Both the position numbers and the translations under genes were made by a program. Positions 10,424 to 24,100 of a stretch of DNA of 64,000 nucleotides are shown one piece after another. The notes below the pieces were generated by a model. That model was not told where the DNA came from and searched no databases. It was given only the letters and a program-made list of their open reading frames with translations. Every line of letters starts with the position of its first letter. Position 1 is the first letter of the stretch. Origin of the DNA: Cheilinus undulatus (Eukaryota > Chordata > Actinopteri > Labriformes > Labridae); NCBI RefSeq assembly GCF_018320785.1, contig NC_054865.1:14667579-14731578 (forward strand). Direction: 5' to 3'.

Positions 10424-13400
10424 GTAAGTGACAGTGGAGGGGGAAAAGAGGTTGGATGAGGTCATTTGAGTATGAAACAACTTTTTGAAACTAATACAAA
10501 TGAAAATGGTAACTGATTTTAAGTCTTTTGGAAGGCGGATAAGCCAGAAAACTTTTTATAGCTTTTTAATTGTTTATAGCAGTCACAGGTAGAATAGTGC
10601 TTTGAGCTAAATGCTAAAGTAGAAATGCTAACATCCTAAATAGATTAACATGCAGCTGCTCTGCAGATACGATGTGCCGTTTTCAGCACTGTTTTTCACC
10701 TACTAAGATGGCATTTATGATTCCAGTCTTATTGTCAGTGCAAGACAAGAAAACATTCAACAAGATAACAGCGTTAAGATGGAGAAACAAATATTTCTAG
10801 ATTAAAAAAGAGTAATGCATCTTAAAGATGACAGACCTTTTAAAAGTTTCCAGAGTTTTGAATATGACTTTTTTAAAATATTTTTTCTTTAGAAATATAA
10901 ACAAAGTCAAATAGACATATGTGCTTACACTTTATATTTCTATTTTTATCCAACCAACATACAAAGGACATTCACCTAGGAGAAATAATACTAAAAAAAG
11001 TTAGTGCTGACTTGATTATAATGCTTGCTGAAAAGTTGGGGTCAACAAAGTCACTTCAATCTATAACAATTGGAGCAGGTTCGTTCGTCTTAAATTATTA
11101 TTTTTTTTTATTTAGTTTTGGACTTTTTATGCCTTTATTGATAGAGGAAGACAGTGGACAGAATTGAAAGCAGAGAAGAGAGAGCTGGGGGAAAGTGCCA
11201 CAGGCCAGTTTCTAACCTGGGCCAAGTATATACATAGGACGGGCCTTAAACCACTAGGCCTCCTGTGCCCTGTCTGTCGTAAATTTTATGTGACATGCTA
11301 AATTTTGATCCCTTTGTTTCTTTGATTTTTTTACATGCTGAGGTTAAAAGATGCAATGAACAAGAGTACAATCAACATCTGAATTAACCCTAACAGTATG
11401 CTAAAATCTGTTAAATTGAAAAATTGAAAATATGGCTGGAAGTGATGGAAAAGTTTTCACTTATGGAGTCATCTAATTATACACCAGAGAATAAGGTTTT
11501 AACTGGGGCTGTCAAAAGATTTAAGAGTTTTCTGCAGTTGATCACAATTAATCACATCCTTTAGATCACATTTTAGAATCCCCTTATTTTACTTTAAAAA
11601 CTGTTCTTGTGTCTGTTTGGGTTGTTTTTAATCAAGGGTAATTGACTTCCTGTTTGGATACCTGCTTGTTAAAGTGGATTGAAGATTGAAGACATAAAGT
11701 TTGACACAGAAAAAGGAACTTGTTATGGATTGAAAAGGAAAAAAGGGAACGGTAAAGAAGTAAATGTTTGATAACAGAAGGTTCAGATGAGTTGTCCACT
11801 GAGCTGTCTGAGAGTTTGCAGGGAGATGCTGCAGTGGATTAATCAATTTGTACTGAAAAAAAAATAAAGCATCAGATTAATTGTGATTTTAAAAAAAATG
11901 TACTTATTGTGGATGTTAGTTAATTGTGGTTGATGCGGTTAATCTTGAGAGCAAATATTTAGCTTGGTAAAATCAGCAGAGGGAATAGTGTGTCAATCCG
12001 TAGAGTCAATTGATGAGTAATCCATTCATCCTGAGGTAACATTGACATGATCTGTTCCCATTTTTATTCTGTTCAGTTAGATGGTATAGAACAGTGGTGC
12101 TCAACCTAGCCCTAACCAGGAGCCATGTTGACAAAAATATTTTTGCAGGAGCCATAATACCTAAGGGCCTCTTCTTTCCTGAAAACAGTTAACATTAGAG
12201 AGATGTGGTTCTAATTATAGTTTAACATAGAATGAAAAAATATGATGTATGGTGCAATTTGGGATTGGGATTATTATTTTTTATTGATAATGATACCTTT
12301 ATCTGTACCCCTAATGATCCAAGTCATTAGTACTACTACCATAAAATGTATGTCAGACAATAATTTGTTGGAAATATGAGACGATATTACATTTTTTAAA
12401 ATACGGAGAAGAGTTAGGTGTTAGGTGTTACAGTGGTAGTTCCGTTTTCTAACAGAACCAGTAGCCAGTTTGGGGACCCCCTACTACACATGCTTAGAGA
12501 GGAGAAGGATAAACTGTCCCACAGCAGCAGCAGAGTTGACAAAGATTTTTTAACAGTCAGAAGGCTTTTCAAGGCAGTTTAAGTTGATTCCAAATGCTTC
12601 CATGGACTGCCAAAGCTCATGGCCTTGGCAGTCCATGATATTTACTTCACCTAACCTCCAAGGCTGCTGGACTTGAAGGATAGGTTCCCCCTCACAAGAA
12701 GTGATGTCTCTGCACCAGAGTTTTAGGTTTTGAAAAATGCTGGTTAGCAAACAGCATTGAATCTGGGATAGATTGTGGTGGCTAGTCAAGACAAAAGTAA
12801 TTTCTGCTGGTAATTCTTCCTTTTGAAATATTTTGATGGGATTTCTTCTTCTTCAAGTTGGGCTGAAAGAGTCACAAATAGCCACAAAAGAGCCACAAAC
12901 GGCTCAAGAGCCACAGGTTGAGTATCACTGGTATAACTCATGAATATAGTTTTGGCAGTGCCACCCACTGATTCCTGAAGATGCATTATAAAGCTGAATA
13001 ATGGTGGTTATCATATTAGACCCCTAGCATGCAGATTTCGAGTAACTGCAGGGGCTGCATGGTTCTGCATGGTTTCAACTCAATGCAAGGAGGATCCTTA
13101 ATCAGACAGAGCTTTTTCTGTGGAGTTTGCATGTTCTCCCTGTGCATATGTGGGTTCTCTGGGGTTACTTCTTCCTTTCCAGGTGGTTTTAAAATGCCTG
13201 GAGATGTAATTGTGGGTGTGGATATTTGTATGTCAGCCTTTTGACTGTACCCCCCCCGTGACAGCTGAAATCATATCCAGAAACCCAGTGGCACTGAAGG
13301 GGACAAGTGGCACAGATAATTGGTGAACAAATAACAAGTTTGCCAGTTTACTTTATGTATTTTGAGTGAATGAAATCCACCCAGAGAATATTAACATCTG

Positions 13401-16400
13401 CACTGAATTTTAAGAAAGTTGGCGAGATGATCAACAATAAGCCAGATTTTTCTGGATTGAATAGGATATTGGAGAATGATGTTTGGAAAAGGACCCGTTC
13501 AGCTTGGACCCAGGCTACCTAGGAGGACTGTAGTCTCTACAGGCCTACATGGGGCCTCACCTAACTGCATCAGCGCCTATAAGTCACTTTTTTGAAAGCC
13601 ATGGGAAAGCTAAAAGGATCTTTATAGTCAATAGGAACACATCTCTGTGTACAGTGAATGTCTACAAAATTTCCCAACAATCCATTTAAGCATTGCTGAG
13701 ATATTTTAGTGTAATCTGGTGAACAAACAGAAGACAGTCTGCTATTGCAATCCCTGGAGCTAGCAGCTAGCATGGCTGAGAACAGATTTAGCCAACACAT
13801 CCTTCCAAAACAGATATACAGCCTTCTGGAAACCTACGAGCCGAGCTAATTACAATCATCTGTTGAAGAGTTCTTATCTTTTCCCAGAGTGGAGGAAGTC
13901 ATCAGTGAAATGATCTGCTGTTGTGCTTGGCTGAAGCAAAATCCTGCATATGTCTGGCTCTGGGTGGCACATGGTTGCAGACCGATGCGTCAGACAGAGA
14001 CATCTCCCTGCAGTGGGAGACATTAGGAGGCTCGGATCTTTGTAGGCTAATGCAAATTATGATGGAAACCAACATTGTGTGTCCTATTAGAGCGCAGGTC
14101 CATTGAGCCACAGTGAGTCATTGAAAGTGAGACTTGGCAAGGATGCCAGAACTTGCTAATTGTTGAAATATATTTGAAACCTGACAGGGAAAAGGGCATG
14201 CTTTTAATATGTTTAACATTTAGAGTATAACGTGGATTATTTAGAGCAGTATTCAGGAGCCTGCTGGCTCAGTTCTATCACAGTTGTAAACATGCCAAAA
14301 TTACTCTGTTTGCATCTTAGACCAAACTTATTGGCAAATGTAGCTTGAAAGCATCTGTTCTTCACTTTCTAAGCTGGCAACTCAACTGCAAATTAAAGCC
14401 CCTCACCTTATTTCCTCGGCTTCGTGTGTAGCCGGGCGATGTGGCAGATTGCTCATCGCTCATCTCATCTTAACAACAGGCTCCTGGGATAAGGCGGTGC
14501 AAGAGATTGATGAGGAACCCAGTGGTGATTGTATTCAGAGTGTGTTCTCAGGCTAATATGGAGCATGTTGCAGCAGTCAGAGAGCCTGGCGGCCTGCAGC
14601 GCCCAGTGCAGAGCTGTCAGATACGCTTCAGGCCTCTGACAGGCCGTGGAAGCAGGAGGAAGAACTGGTGAAAATGAAATCCCAGCGTCTGTGCAGTACA
14701 GAAGGGGAGGGCTGATCATAGGCTGAGAATATGAAGTGGATCTGTAGAATGATCAGGTGTGATTTACACTCATGCCCTGTTCGCTGAACTCACAGAAGCA
14801 GAAATGTGTTTAATCCTAACCTCAGTCCTGGATCACTTATGGACTCCCAAACCTTCAGTCAAAAAAAGAGGAGGGTTGGAGCTTTCACCTTTAGCAGTGC
14901 TTTTACTGAGTGATAGAGTGAAAATGTGGGAGGCTTTGCTGAACAGGCTTTGTTTGGTTGCAGAGATTTAACTGACATTCTCAAGAAAGTACCAGCTTGC
15001 AGTGAATTTACTCCTGAAATAAACCTGGGATTGCAATTTAAAAGGTCATGCATAAATTATAAGGCTGCTTAATGAAGCTTCTCTGCTGATGTTTAAGGAA
15101 TAAAGCACTTTTTTTTGGTGCTTCCTAGCATTCATTACAGTTATGTTTTGTACTGTGTACTCCAAGAAGCACATTAATCAAGACTTATATCCAGTTATAT
15201 GGAAGCCCAAAGAGGTTATGCATCTGTGCTTTTAATTTCACTCTTTTTGCTCGAGGGTAACAAGTAGATTTTGGTTGTTTTCTTGAGGTTTTAGCATAGT
15301 TGAAGTTGTTTTCTTCATGAGGAAACATTTGTTAACCTTGAGCAGAGGGATTGGCCAGATTTCATGTCTGTCACCAGCCAAAACCATCCTGCAAACCTGA
15401 AAAAGAGACCTGACCAATCAGCATCATTTAAGGGGAAGGAGGTGGAAGCTATGGGTGGAGTTTAGCTGTAATAGAAGCTGATAACAATGGCTGCTGCCCA
15501 TGTAGCATTTAGCTCAAATGTAGCTATAGCATAGTGGCAGTTTTATCTGAACTGGGCCATATTTATTTATTAAAACAGGAAAAAAGAGCCACACTGAAAG
15601 GTCAGGTTAAACAGATGGACAGAGTAAAATATGTATGTATAAAGTATGGATGCATGTCCTCTTAGGGCTTCTGTACATTTCCTTTGTGTTTCTCTGTTTG
15701 ACTAGCTCTGACTCCTTAAAACTTTCTGCAGACTTTCTTTTTGTTTGTTTTGTACTTGCAGCTTGAATGCTTGACTGCAGCTCTTTCTTGACACCACACC
15801 AACAGCTATCTTTATTCACTGGCGTATAAAATTCAGCACTTTGTATGCTGTTGTCTTCATGATTAAAGTACATCCAGAGTTCTTCTTAACACCCCACTTG
15901 CTAATTTGAAATGGGTGATTTACCAAATCAGAGTACTGGGTCGCATCTTTGCAACCAAGGAAATACTTCAGCTAGAAAAATAAAACTTATAAATGATTCA
16001 ACAGACTTTGTGAGTAACAAGGAGCCCTTGATGAGAGGGAGTAAAAAAGGCTACACAATAGCTCACTATGTGCAAATATTACCAGTCAAAGCAATGCATT
16101 ATTGGTTCACAAATTGTGTTTTGAAAATCTTTCCTAATGTGTGTTAAATGGAGCTGCACTGATCTCACACTGATATGAATCTTTCTCCACAATCACATGA
16201 CACATCCTCCCAATGGTGGTGTAAGATCGCCCCTCTCTTTATTTAGCTCTGCCTTGCACCGGTGCTGCACTCTTGCTTTCAGCCCCACCACCTCCTCAGG
16301 ATCCACCTGTAGATGGACTAAGGGGTTACAAGTTAATTCTCTCATCACTCCACATATTTTTTACAAGAAAAATGAATGCACAACTAGTGATGAGGTTGTA

Positions 16401-19400
16401 GCCGGAATGCCAAACCCAAACAATCATATGTTGCTGCTACTTTAACATTTAAAGTTGTCGGACTGAAATGTGACATAAATTCCTAAGGCAAACATTCGTT
16501 CAGATGCACTTAAATCAAAGCATATAGGCAATATAATGTTAGTTTTTCCAGTTGGTTCAGTTAGCTACACTAAAGCCATGAATGGCTGTAGATCTTAACA
16601 GTTACAAAACTCAGTATTTTAGCTTGATTTATGTCTGCCCAGTAAAGCATGTATAAAATAACAAGGCTTCCTATATACTCAAGTTAGTTTCTATCATTGA
16701 TTTATATGTGAGCTTTATTTCCTTTATCTATGATGCAGTAGATGACATAAAAAGTAATTTCAGTCAGGACCACTTTGTCAACAAACACACATGATTTGTG
16801 GCTATACAAATTTCTTTAGCAGCAGTAATTAGCAGTTACATAACCCTAGAGCAGAGCAGGCATCAATGACAACAGAATGACACTGATGGAGCCAGAAGCA
16901 GAATGAAGGATGAGCTGGGGTGGAGGAGGGTTGCAAGAGGAGCTTGCAGAGAGAGTGGCAGAGCATAGCCAGTTCAGAGCAGTTTAAATAAGGCAGCATG
17001 ATAGCAATTAGCCAATAGTGTGCTTAGAGCAGATCAGCTGGTCGTCAGCTGATAATGGCTTGTGTGAAATCAGCTGATCTCAATTATGGTCTGCCTGAAC
17101 TAATACTTTACGCTTAGTAGCTGTACTTGCTAAAAATTATTTGAACTATTTTATCTTTCAGGGTGACAGGTATCATTAGTATGTAGGGATAACTAATAGA
17201 GCTCAGCAGTCGCCACCATTTTTTTGGCAGCCCTGGCTCTGTAACTGAAATTCGGCATTCAAATTCCCCATAGACATTTCACAAAATCCTTATTACAACC
17301 CTTTTGTCATATGGACCAAGCTATCTAGTTACCTGCGTGTATGTAAAACATTTCATTTAGTGCAAAGACAGTTAAAAAACAAGAAAAAGGCAAAGGTACG
17401 AGACTGTGTACATATATGTCTTTATGAAGATTAAGGAACTATGCATTCACTGTTAATGAGAGCTTAAGCCATATATGTACCTTATTTCTATGCTTTTCTT
17501 CATTGTAATGTTCACACTTGAAAAAATAATGTTATATGCTGCAGTGTGCGTATTTCTTTCTTCATACTGCAACTGCATGTACTGCTGTGAACAGCCCTCA
17601 TTCACCAGTTAACACGGTTACTAAACAAACCAATACACCAGAAGGATGTCATGGAAACAAGGTCCAGACAGTGTGTTGAAACCACAAATCATCAGCCCTA
17701 GCTGGCCTGATGTTATTGATTATAGATGTTAATACTTTATTAGTTATGATCTCAGATTTGTGACTCCAAAAGTGCCATTTTAGTTTCTAAATAGTCCACG
17801 TCTTCAGTAAATTACTGATCTTCTAATTCACAGATTTGTGAATTTTTCAGGTTCTCAGTTGAGTCATATGAGTCTTTAACACTGTTAACTTAAGACAAAA
17901 GTTGTTGCGCCCAGGTAAGATGTTCTTCATCCCGCATGATCTGATGATTTGTTTGTTGTGTGGCCCGTGTTTCTCTTTCTTTGTGTTGACAAATTGTTTA
18001 GCCAGACATCCTCACAAATACATCACTTGCCAAAACATTTAAGTATTGCTTGTGATGCTTAAAGCAGCTGTTTGTATCAGATGAGGGAATATTTACATTA
18101 TTAAAGTTCTAATGGTGCGAGAGCACCAAGCATGCTGTTCCTCTCCTGTCACACGATCCTCTCCTCCTTCATCAGATCTCAGAATTATGACTGAAATAAC
18201 CTCCTCAAGTGACTCTATGTTTTTAGTTTACATCTAACACATCAGGTATTATGAGCTCTTTCATGTGCCCTTTGGTGCTTCCAGAAATGTGTTGCGTATA
18301 GATGAGAGTATTTACAGGAAAGCTAATGACACAGCCTGACACAAACATGAACGCGAGGTGAAAGCAGTATATCTATGACCCATGTCCCTTACAGTAACCA
18401 GTGAGTGACGCCACTGAGACTACGTCCACATTTATACACAGTGTACAGTTTTCTTTTGCTGATTCTTTGCTACTCTGCTGAAAAAAATCTGGAGCATACA
18501 GTGCTGCAAGAGCCCGACAAATTTGTTAATAGCGTAGTCAATCATGCTGTTCTACAACAATTTATGCCACCTTATAAGTGAAAAAACTAAATTTGTTGGA
18601 AAAAGAGCATCTGCACATAAATAACCACAACAAGAATGGACAAAAATGGCAGAAACCAGATTTAAATTAAAATGTATTTGACACATATTTTGATTTTATA
18701 GTTTATCTGTATCCCATCTGTTAACATAGAGGAGGTGGAGCTTTTGGTTTATATTACAGCCGGTCAGTAAGAGTTCCAAATATTTTGGCTTCACTTTTGG
18801 GGAGCTGTTCATTCATTTACAAAGCATTCTACAGGTGGGTCTATTCATAATGTATGTCTGGAGTCCAAGCCCTCCAAAGACTACTCTTTTTTATCATGGT
18901 GTTAATTGTGCTGAGAACATCTTCTCTTCAAATACTGCCAGAAGAAGTAAGATAATTCTTTCCCCTCCAAGGATTCAGTCCTTCCCTCAAACACTTAAAC
19001 AGGCAGATTGAATCATGTTGCTGCAGGGCTTGATCCCAGGCCTCCACCTTGGAGCCAGCCCTCCTAATCACAAAGCCGTCCTGTTAGCCTGTCCATAGTC
19101 ATATCCAAGACATACACATGGCCTTAAGCAACAACTAGGCCGAGATATAAGTGACATGTTAGCCTTGGCTCTTTGTCTCCTGCTGCCCTGAGCACTGTCT
19201 TGTTGAATGAGATGTGCAGCTTGGCGTGTGGAGCGTCAGAGCATTTGGAGAGCCTAGTAATCCACAGGGAAGGTGCACACTATGGCTCCACGTGCCATTA
19301 AGCTGCTTAGTCGTGCTGTAATTAGGGCTGTGTGTAGTAAAAACACGGAGCAGGCAGGAGGTATGGTTCTGAAGGTTTAAAACACACGACGCAGAGGTTG

Positions 19401-20480
19401 TAGGTTTGAGTCCTGACTGTGAAAAAAGACAGTATTACCCCTTTTCAGAGAACATAATCATTATAATCTTCTCGATGGAGCACAGCTGGTCACAATTGTT
19501 GCCCGAAAACATAAAGAAATTGCAGAGTAGACCTCCTTCCAAGTGGGAAAAGCTCCAGCCGCTGTGGTTCTGAGCGGATATCTGCAAGAAAAATGTGACA
19601 AATGATCACTGAATTGGAAGGAAATGCCATGTAAAAACAAAGAAATGTCAGATGTGACACTTATGATGACAGCAAAGATAACTTTAGCAACACTTATTAC
19701 ATTTGAACAAAGCCTGAGGCAGACTGACGAATATGGAAGGGGATTTTTATGAAAGTAAAGCACACTTCAGTGCCTCAAAATCGCTTCGACCTTCAGGTTT
19801 CTGGGAATGCTATTATCAGTCGAGGTGTATTTTCCTTGCTCCATTATTACAAGAACTCAGAAAAATTGATCAAGAAAGAAGCATCAAGCTGAATTACAGA
19901 ATAAAATATGAAGACTTCTCTTCTCCTGTGTCCATACAAGGGTAGAGGGAGCCCCCTTGTGGAGATTTTCAGTGAAGCTTGAGTGAAATTATTGAAACCC
20001 AAATTACCATAACTAATAAACAGGAAATGATGATTAAATGAGTTAATTAATGATTATTTTACGAGTAAAAACAATTAAAAGAGGATAACTAATGTGCAAT
20101 AATTTCAACAATGCAGATATTATTATTATTTGTTAAGTTTGTGTCACATAAAATCTTAATTTTGTGAACTACATATTTTATGATGGATGATAATATGATA
20201 AAAAAAATGACATTATAACTACATAAGTGATTTTTAAAAATGTTTATTTAATTTGCCAAATGGTGTCAAACTATGGAGAAAGCGCGAGGAATGACATGCA
20301 GGACAGGGGCTGCAGGCCAGACTTGGGCTTTAGTAACCTTTATGTTAACTGTTGAATGCTGAAAACAGTGTAACATTTTATATACTTTATTAAGCATACA
20401 CTTAGCATTTACATTGCATTTAGAAAGTATTCAGACCACATTCACTTTTGTCAATGATTTATTGGTGTCCACCTGTTCTG

Positions 20481-20538
<58 letters not shown>

Positions 20539-21092
20539 TACATACAGTGCTTAACAAATTTATTAGACCACCACCCAAAGTAAGGTTTATGCCACAGCTG
20601 CCCTAAATTAACAGCACTGGTAATTACCAAAATCATTTTTTTTGTTTCTGCAATGGTTAAAACATCAATATGTAGAAGCTCTTTAACTGAATATTATGAA
20701 TGCAATAATATAATTATTATTGTTATCTATGAATTTTCAAATTTAATAATTTACAAAAAAAAAAAAACCCAGAAAAAAAAAAAGCACATTATTATTTCTT
20801 GATTAATATGTCAAATTATAGTTATTTACTTGCATTCCTGAACAAAAAAAAAGGGGTTTTAGTGGTTGAATGTTATGCTTGATTCATTTCTGACTTCCTA
20901 GAGAAGCCCAGTAAGGCGGCTCAAATTTGGGTTTAAAAAGGTGAATTCAGTTTGAAATTCCTCATTCCTGTTCAAAATGTTAAAATGTCGAGAGCTCATT
21001 GAAAATGAAAGAGTCCGCATTAAAGCACTTCATGATGCTGGATGGTCTCTGAGACAAATATGACAGGTGGTCTAATAAATTGTTGTTAAGCA

Positions 21093-21153
<61 letters not shown>

Positions 21154-24100
21154 GTGCCCATGGTTTGATCCCAGACCTCTAAGCTAGACCTCTGACTTTT
21201 TTCTCAGTTTCCTATATGAAAAGATAATTAGTCTGTAATGTGTGCAACGTGGTCCTGAATGTAACTGCCACACCTTGTTTATGAATAAAGTTAAATTTCT
21301 AAAGAAAAATCTAAACTGGAAATTCTTTGTAGCGTCAAATTACAGCACGTCTGTTGTGACAGAGACAGCGTCTCACATGAACGGTGGTCATCAGAGATGT
21401 ACAGTCTGCAGTCAGACAGACTGTCTTGATTTTATTAGGGTTATATCCATAAAAAATAAAAAATTGGTGCTCATTGTTGACAGAGCTGTATCACTTTTTT
21501 TCATCTGGGTCTTTGGGAGCCATGTTTCCCTTGAAGGTAGCCGGGTTTCCAAGGGAAAAAAGACTGGGAATCACTGCAATAAATTTGAACCATACTGCAT
21601 TTTTCTCTTTTAATTTTTTCATGTTTAGTTTTAAATAAAATCTGAGTGTATGCAGATTTATACAAGTGCAGATACAGTTATTTTTATTTTTTAATTTTAT
21701 ATTGACAATTGTAGTGATTGACTTACTTGGGAGGTGGATGGAAGTGAACTGTAGTAAACTTTTGTGTTTCTATGTTTGCCTTACAGAGCTGGTTATTGTA
21801 CATGTTGCATATTGAAAATGGAACAATTTATAAACAGAAAAATATTTGCTGAAAATTTGAAATCAATGCAATTCCTAAACATTCAAAAATCAAAAACAGG
21901 TGCAGCTATGTACACAGTGATTATTACTGATTATCAATTATGGATATATAATTGTTACCCAACATGCAAATTTAAAGTCTGTTTTAATGAGATCTAGTTT
22001 GATTTAAAATGTATTGGGGGACCTGCATCCTAATGAGTTTGCTCTTTGTTTGTATTTGCAGGTTTGCTGGTCTATGTAGCCATGATGGTGGGGGCATTGG
22101 TGTGGGGGGGTCTGTGTGACAAGATGGGGAGGCGGAAGTGTCTGATCTACGTCCTGACCATCGACCTGGTCTTCTCCTTCCTGTCGTGCTTCGCCCAGGG
22201 TTACGGCTTCTTTCTCTTCTTCAGGTTCTGTTCCGGCTTTGGGTGAGACACATTTCTGTTCAATATTACTTCAATAATTTTAGGCTTCACTCAAGGGATT
22301 GACAACCTCACCGGCTTTTTATGAAGACTGGCCTCATGTATAAATAATTATAAAAAGAAAGCACATATTTGTTTTAACTTTTAAAGACATTTCCTCCAAA
22401 TAAAAACATAAACATTTAAGTGGGATCATTGAAGGGCAGCACCTCATAAGTCAACATAAGTCAAACACCAGAGTTGACTTGATTTTAAGTTAATATTCCT
22501 CAATAAAAAGCACATTTACCCTCTCATTAAAACAAGCCAATGAAGCGTTTTCCTGATTTTAATATGAGTTTTATGGCTGTCTTCCTGCTGTCGTCAGCAC
22601 CTCTGAGCTGAGCCGGGATTGATTTTTCTGCTTTAAAACACACATTTCTCTTAATAATGAATGCAGTTTGGATGTAGAGCATACATATTAATGTTTAAGA
22701 ACAAGAAGGAGAGCAGAATAAAACAATCAACTGTAGCTGATTCACAGTGATAATGAGGCCAGATCAAATCACTGACATGTCTGCAGAGGAACTGTGCACA
22801 CTTTACAAAACAAAACAAAACAAAAATGCACAACACCCCTGGATTCTTATTGACATTACATAAAAGATGGAAAATTTTCACTTTTTAATGTTAACAGAAA
22901 AATACTTTGCACATCTCTTTCACTGGACAGTGTTTAGGAGAAGAATGAGTCTAAAAAAAATGTTGATAATCTCCTTTTTCTATTGTCTATTTGATCTCTA
23001 TTTACAGATCCTACATAGAAATGTTGTCTACGTACACAGGGGTGATCATTTTCACCATGGGATGTGCCCTGGTTTGCATTTGTTGAGTATTTTTAGTTCT
23101 AGCTTTATGGACCAATCTGTATCATTAGGCTTTGGTTTGCGTAGGACAATCTGTTCGTGTGGACAAAAACAGAAAAACAGGTGGAGTGCTCACAATGCTA
23201 ACAACACATTAGCTCTTATCAGTGGTTATCTCCAATAATTTTTTTAATATAAACCAATATAACTAGTTATAATATAAAAATTACAACTACAGATCCAGTA
23301 GATATCAAACATTTTAACTTGAGCAGCAAATTTACAAATCCTGTGTGACGAAAACCAGTCACATTTTAGATTCAAATTCAAAAATTCATAAATGCAAATA
23401 TGCATTTTTAGCTGTTTCCATTCCCTCTTGAGGACGCACCTAATGAAGCTTGACTTTCTACTGCTTACAAATCTGCATCATGCTGTTATTATTTCTGTAA
23501 ATCTAAGACCAATTAAGTACAAATAAATCACAAGAAAATCAAAATTCAATGACAATCAAACTGAGTTAATTTGCAGGCTGGCACTGCTGAGGTTAGACAG
23601 AGTAATGTGGTTGTATGACTGATCTGCTGACACTCTGCTGTGCTACGCTGGGATTTTTTTAACCAAGAAACAACAGCTTTTCCATTGCATACATCAACGC
23701 TGCATGAAAGTGAAGTCTTGTGTGAACGTGTTTAACTCTAAATGTTGTCTTTTCATGTCCATACCCAGAGGCATACACTGTGTATCAGATGAATCATGAT
23801 ACACGATGACTGCTTATAGGCTGCGGAATGTGCGAAAATGCATGGAAACATCTTGATACAAGACATTGACCAGTTTAAAAGAAAAAAAGTGAGTCTATGC
23901 ACTCAAGCATTGCCATCTGACAAATGAATGTTGGTGAGTTATAAAGTATGCAGGAGTAAAATAACAGCAGATGTGAAAGTTAAATATGTAGAGGTTGTAG
24001 ACCTCCAGATTTTTGTGGTGAATATCCCAGATTTTCATTCCAGCAGTCTTATTTTGTCAGCTTTTTCTTACTTCTTAGATTAAAACGTTGTTTTTAGTTT

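Larger units (their letters stand above)
10424..22061 (+). other. sv2b: sv2b intron 1 (of the coding region), 11.6 kb
   Basis: It contains a SINE (11100-11281), an R1 repeat (11501-11950), a hAT-type element (12092-12930), a LINE 3' fragment (13080-13330), two candidate enhancer-like blocks and a Tc1 derivative within (TA)n (20479-21148). The remainder, including 14720-19000, shows nothing recognisable. Confidence 0.7.

Noticed and set aside
19365..19430. tRNA-like stretch with GGTTTGAGTCC (B-box-like)
   Set aside because: No matching A box at the right distance and no cloverleaf could be formed by eye; at most it is a SINE remnant.
20451..20636. Minus-strand frame with a Tyr-Ile repeat
   Set aside because: It is the translation of the (TA)n microsatellite.
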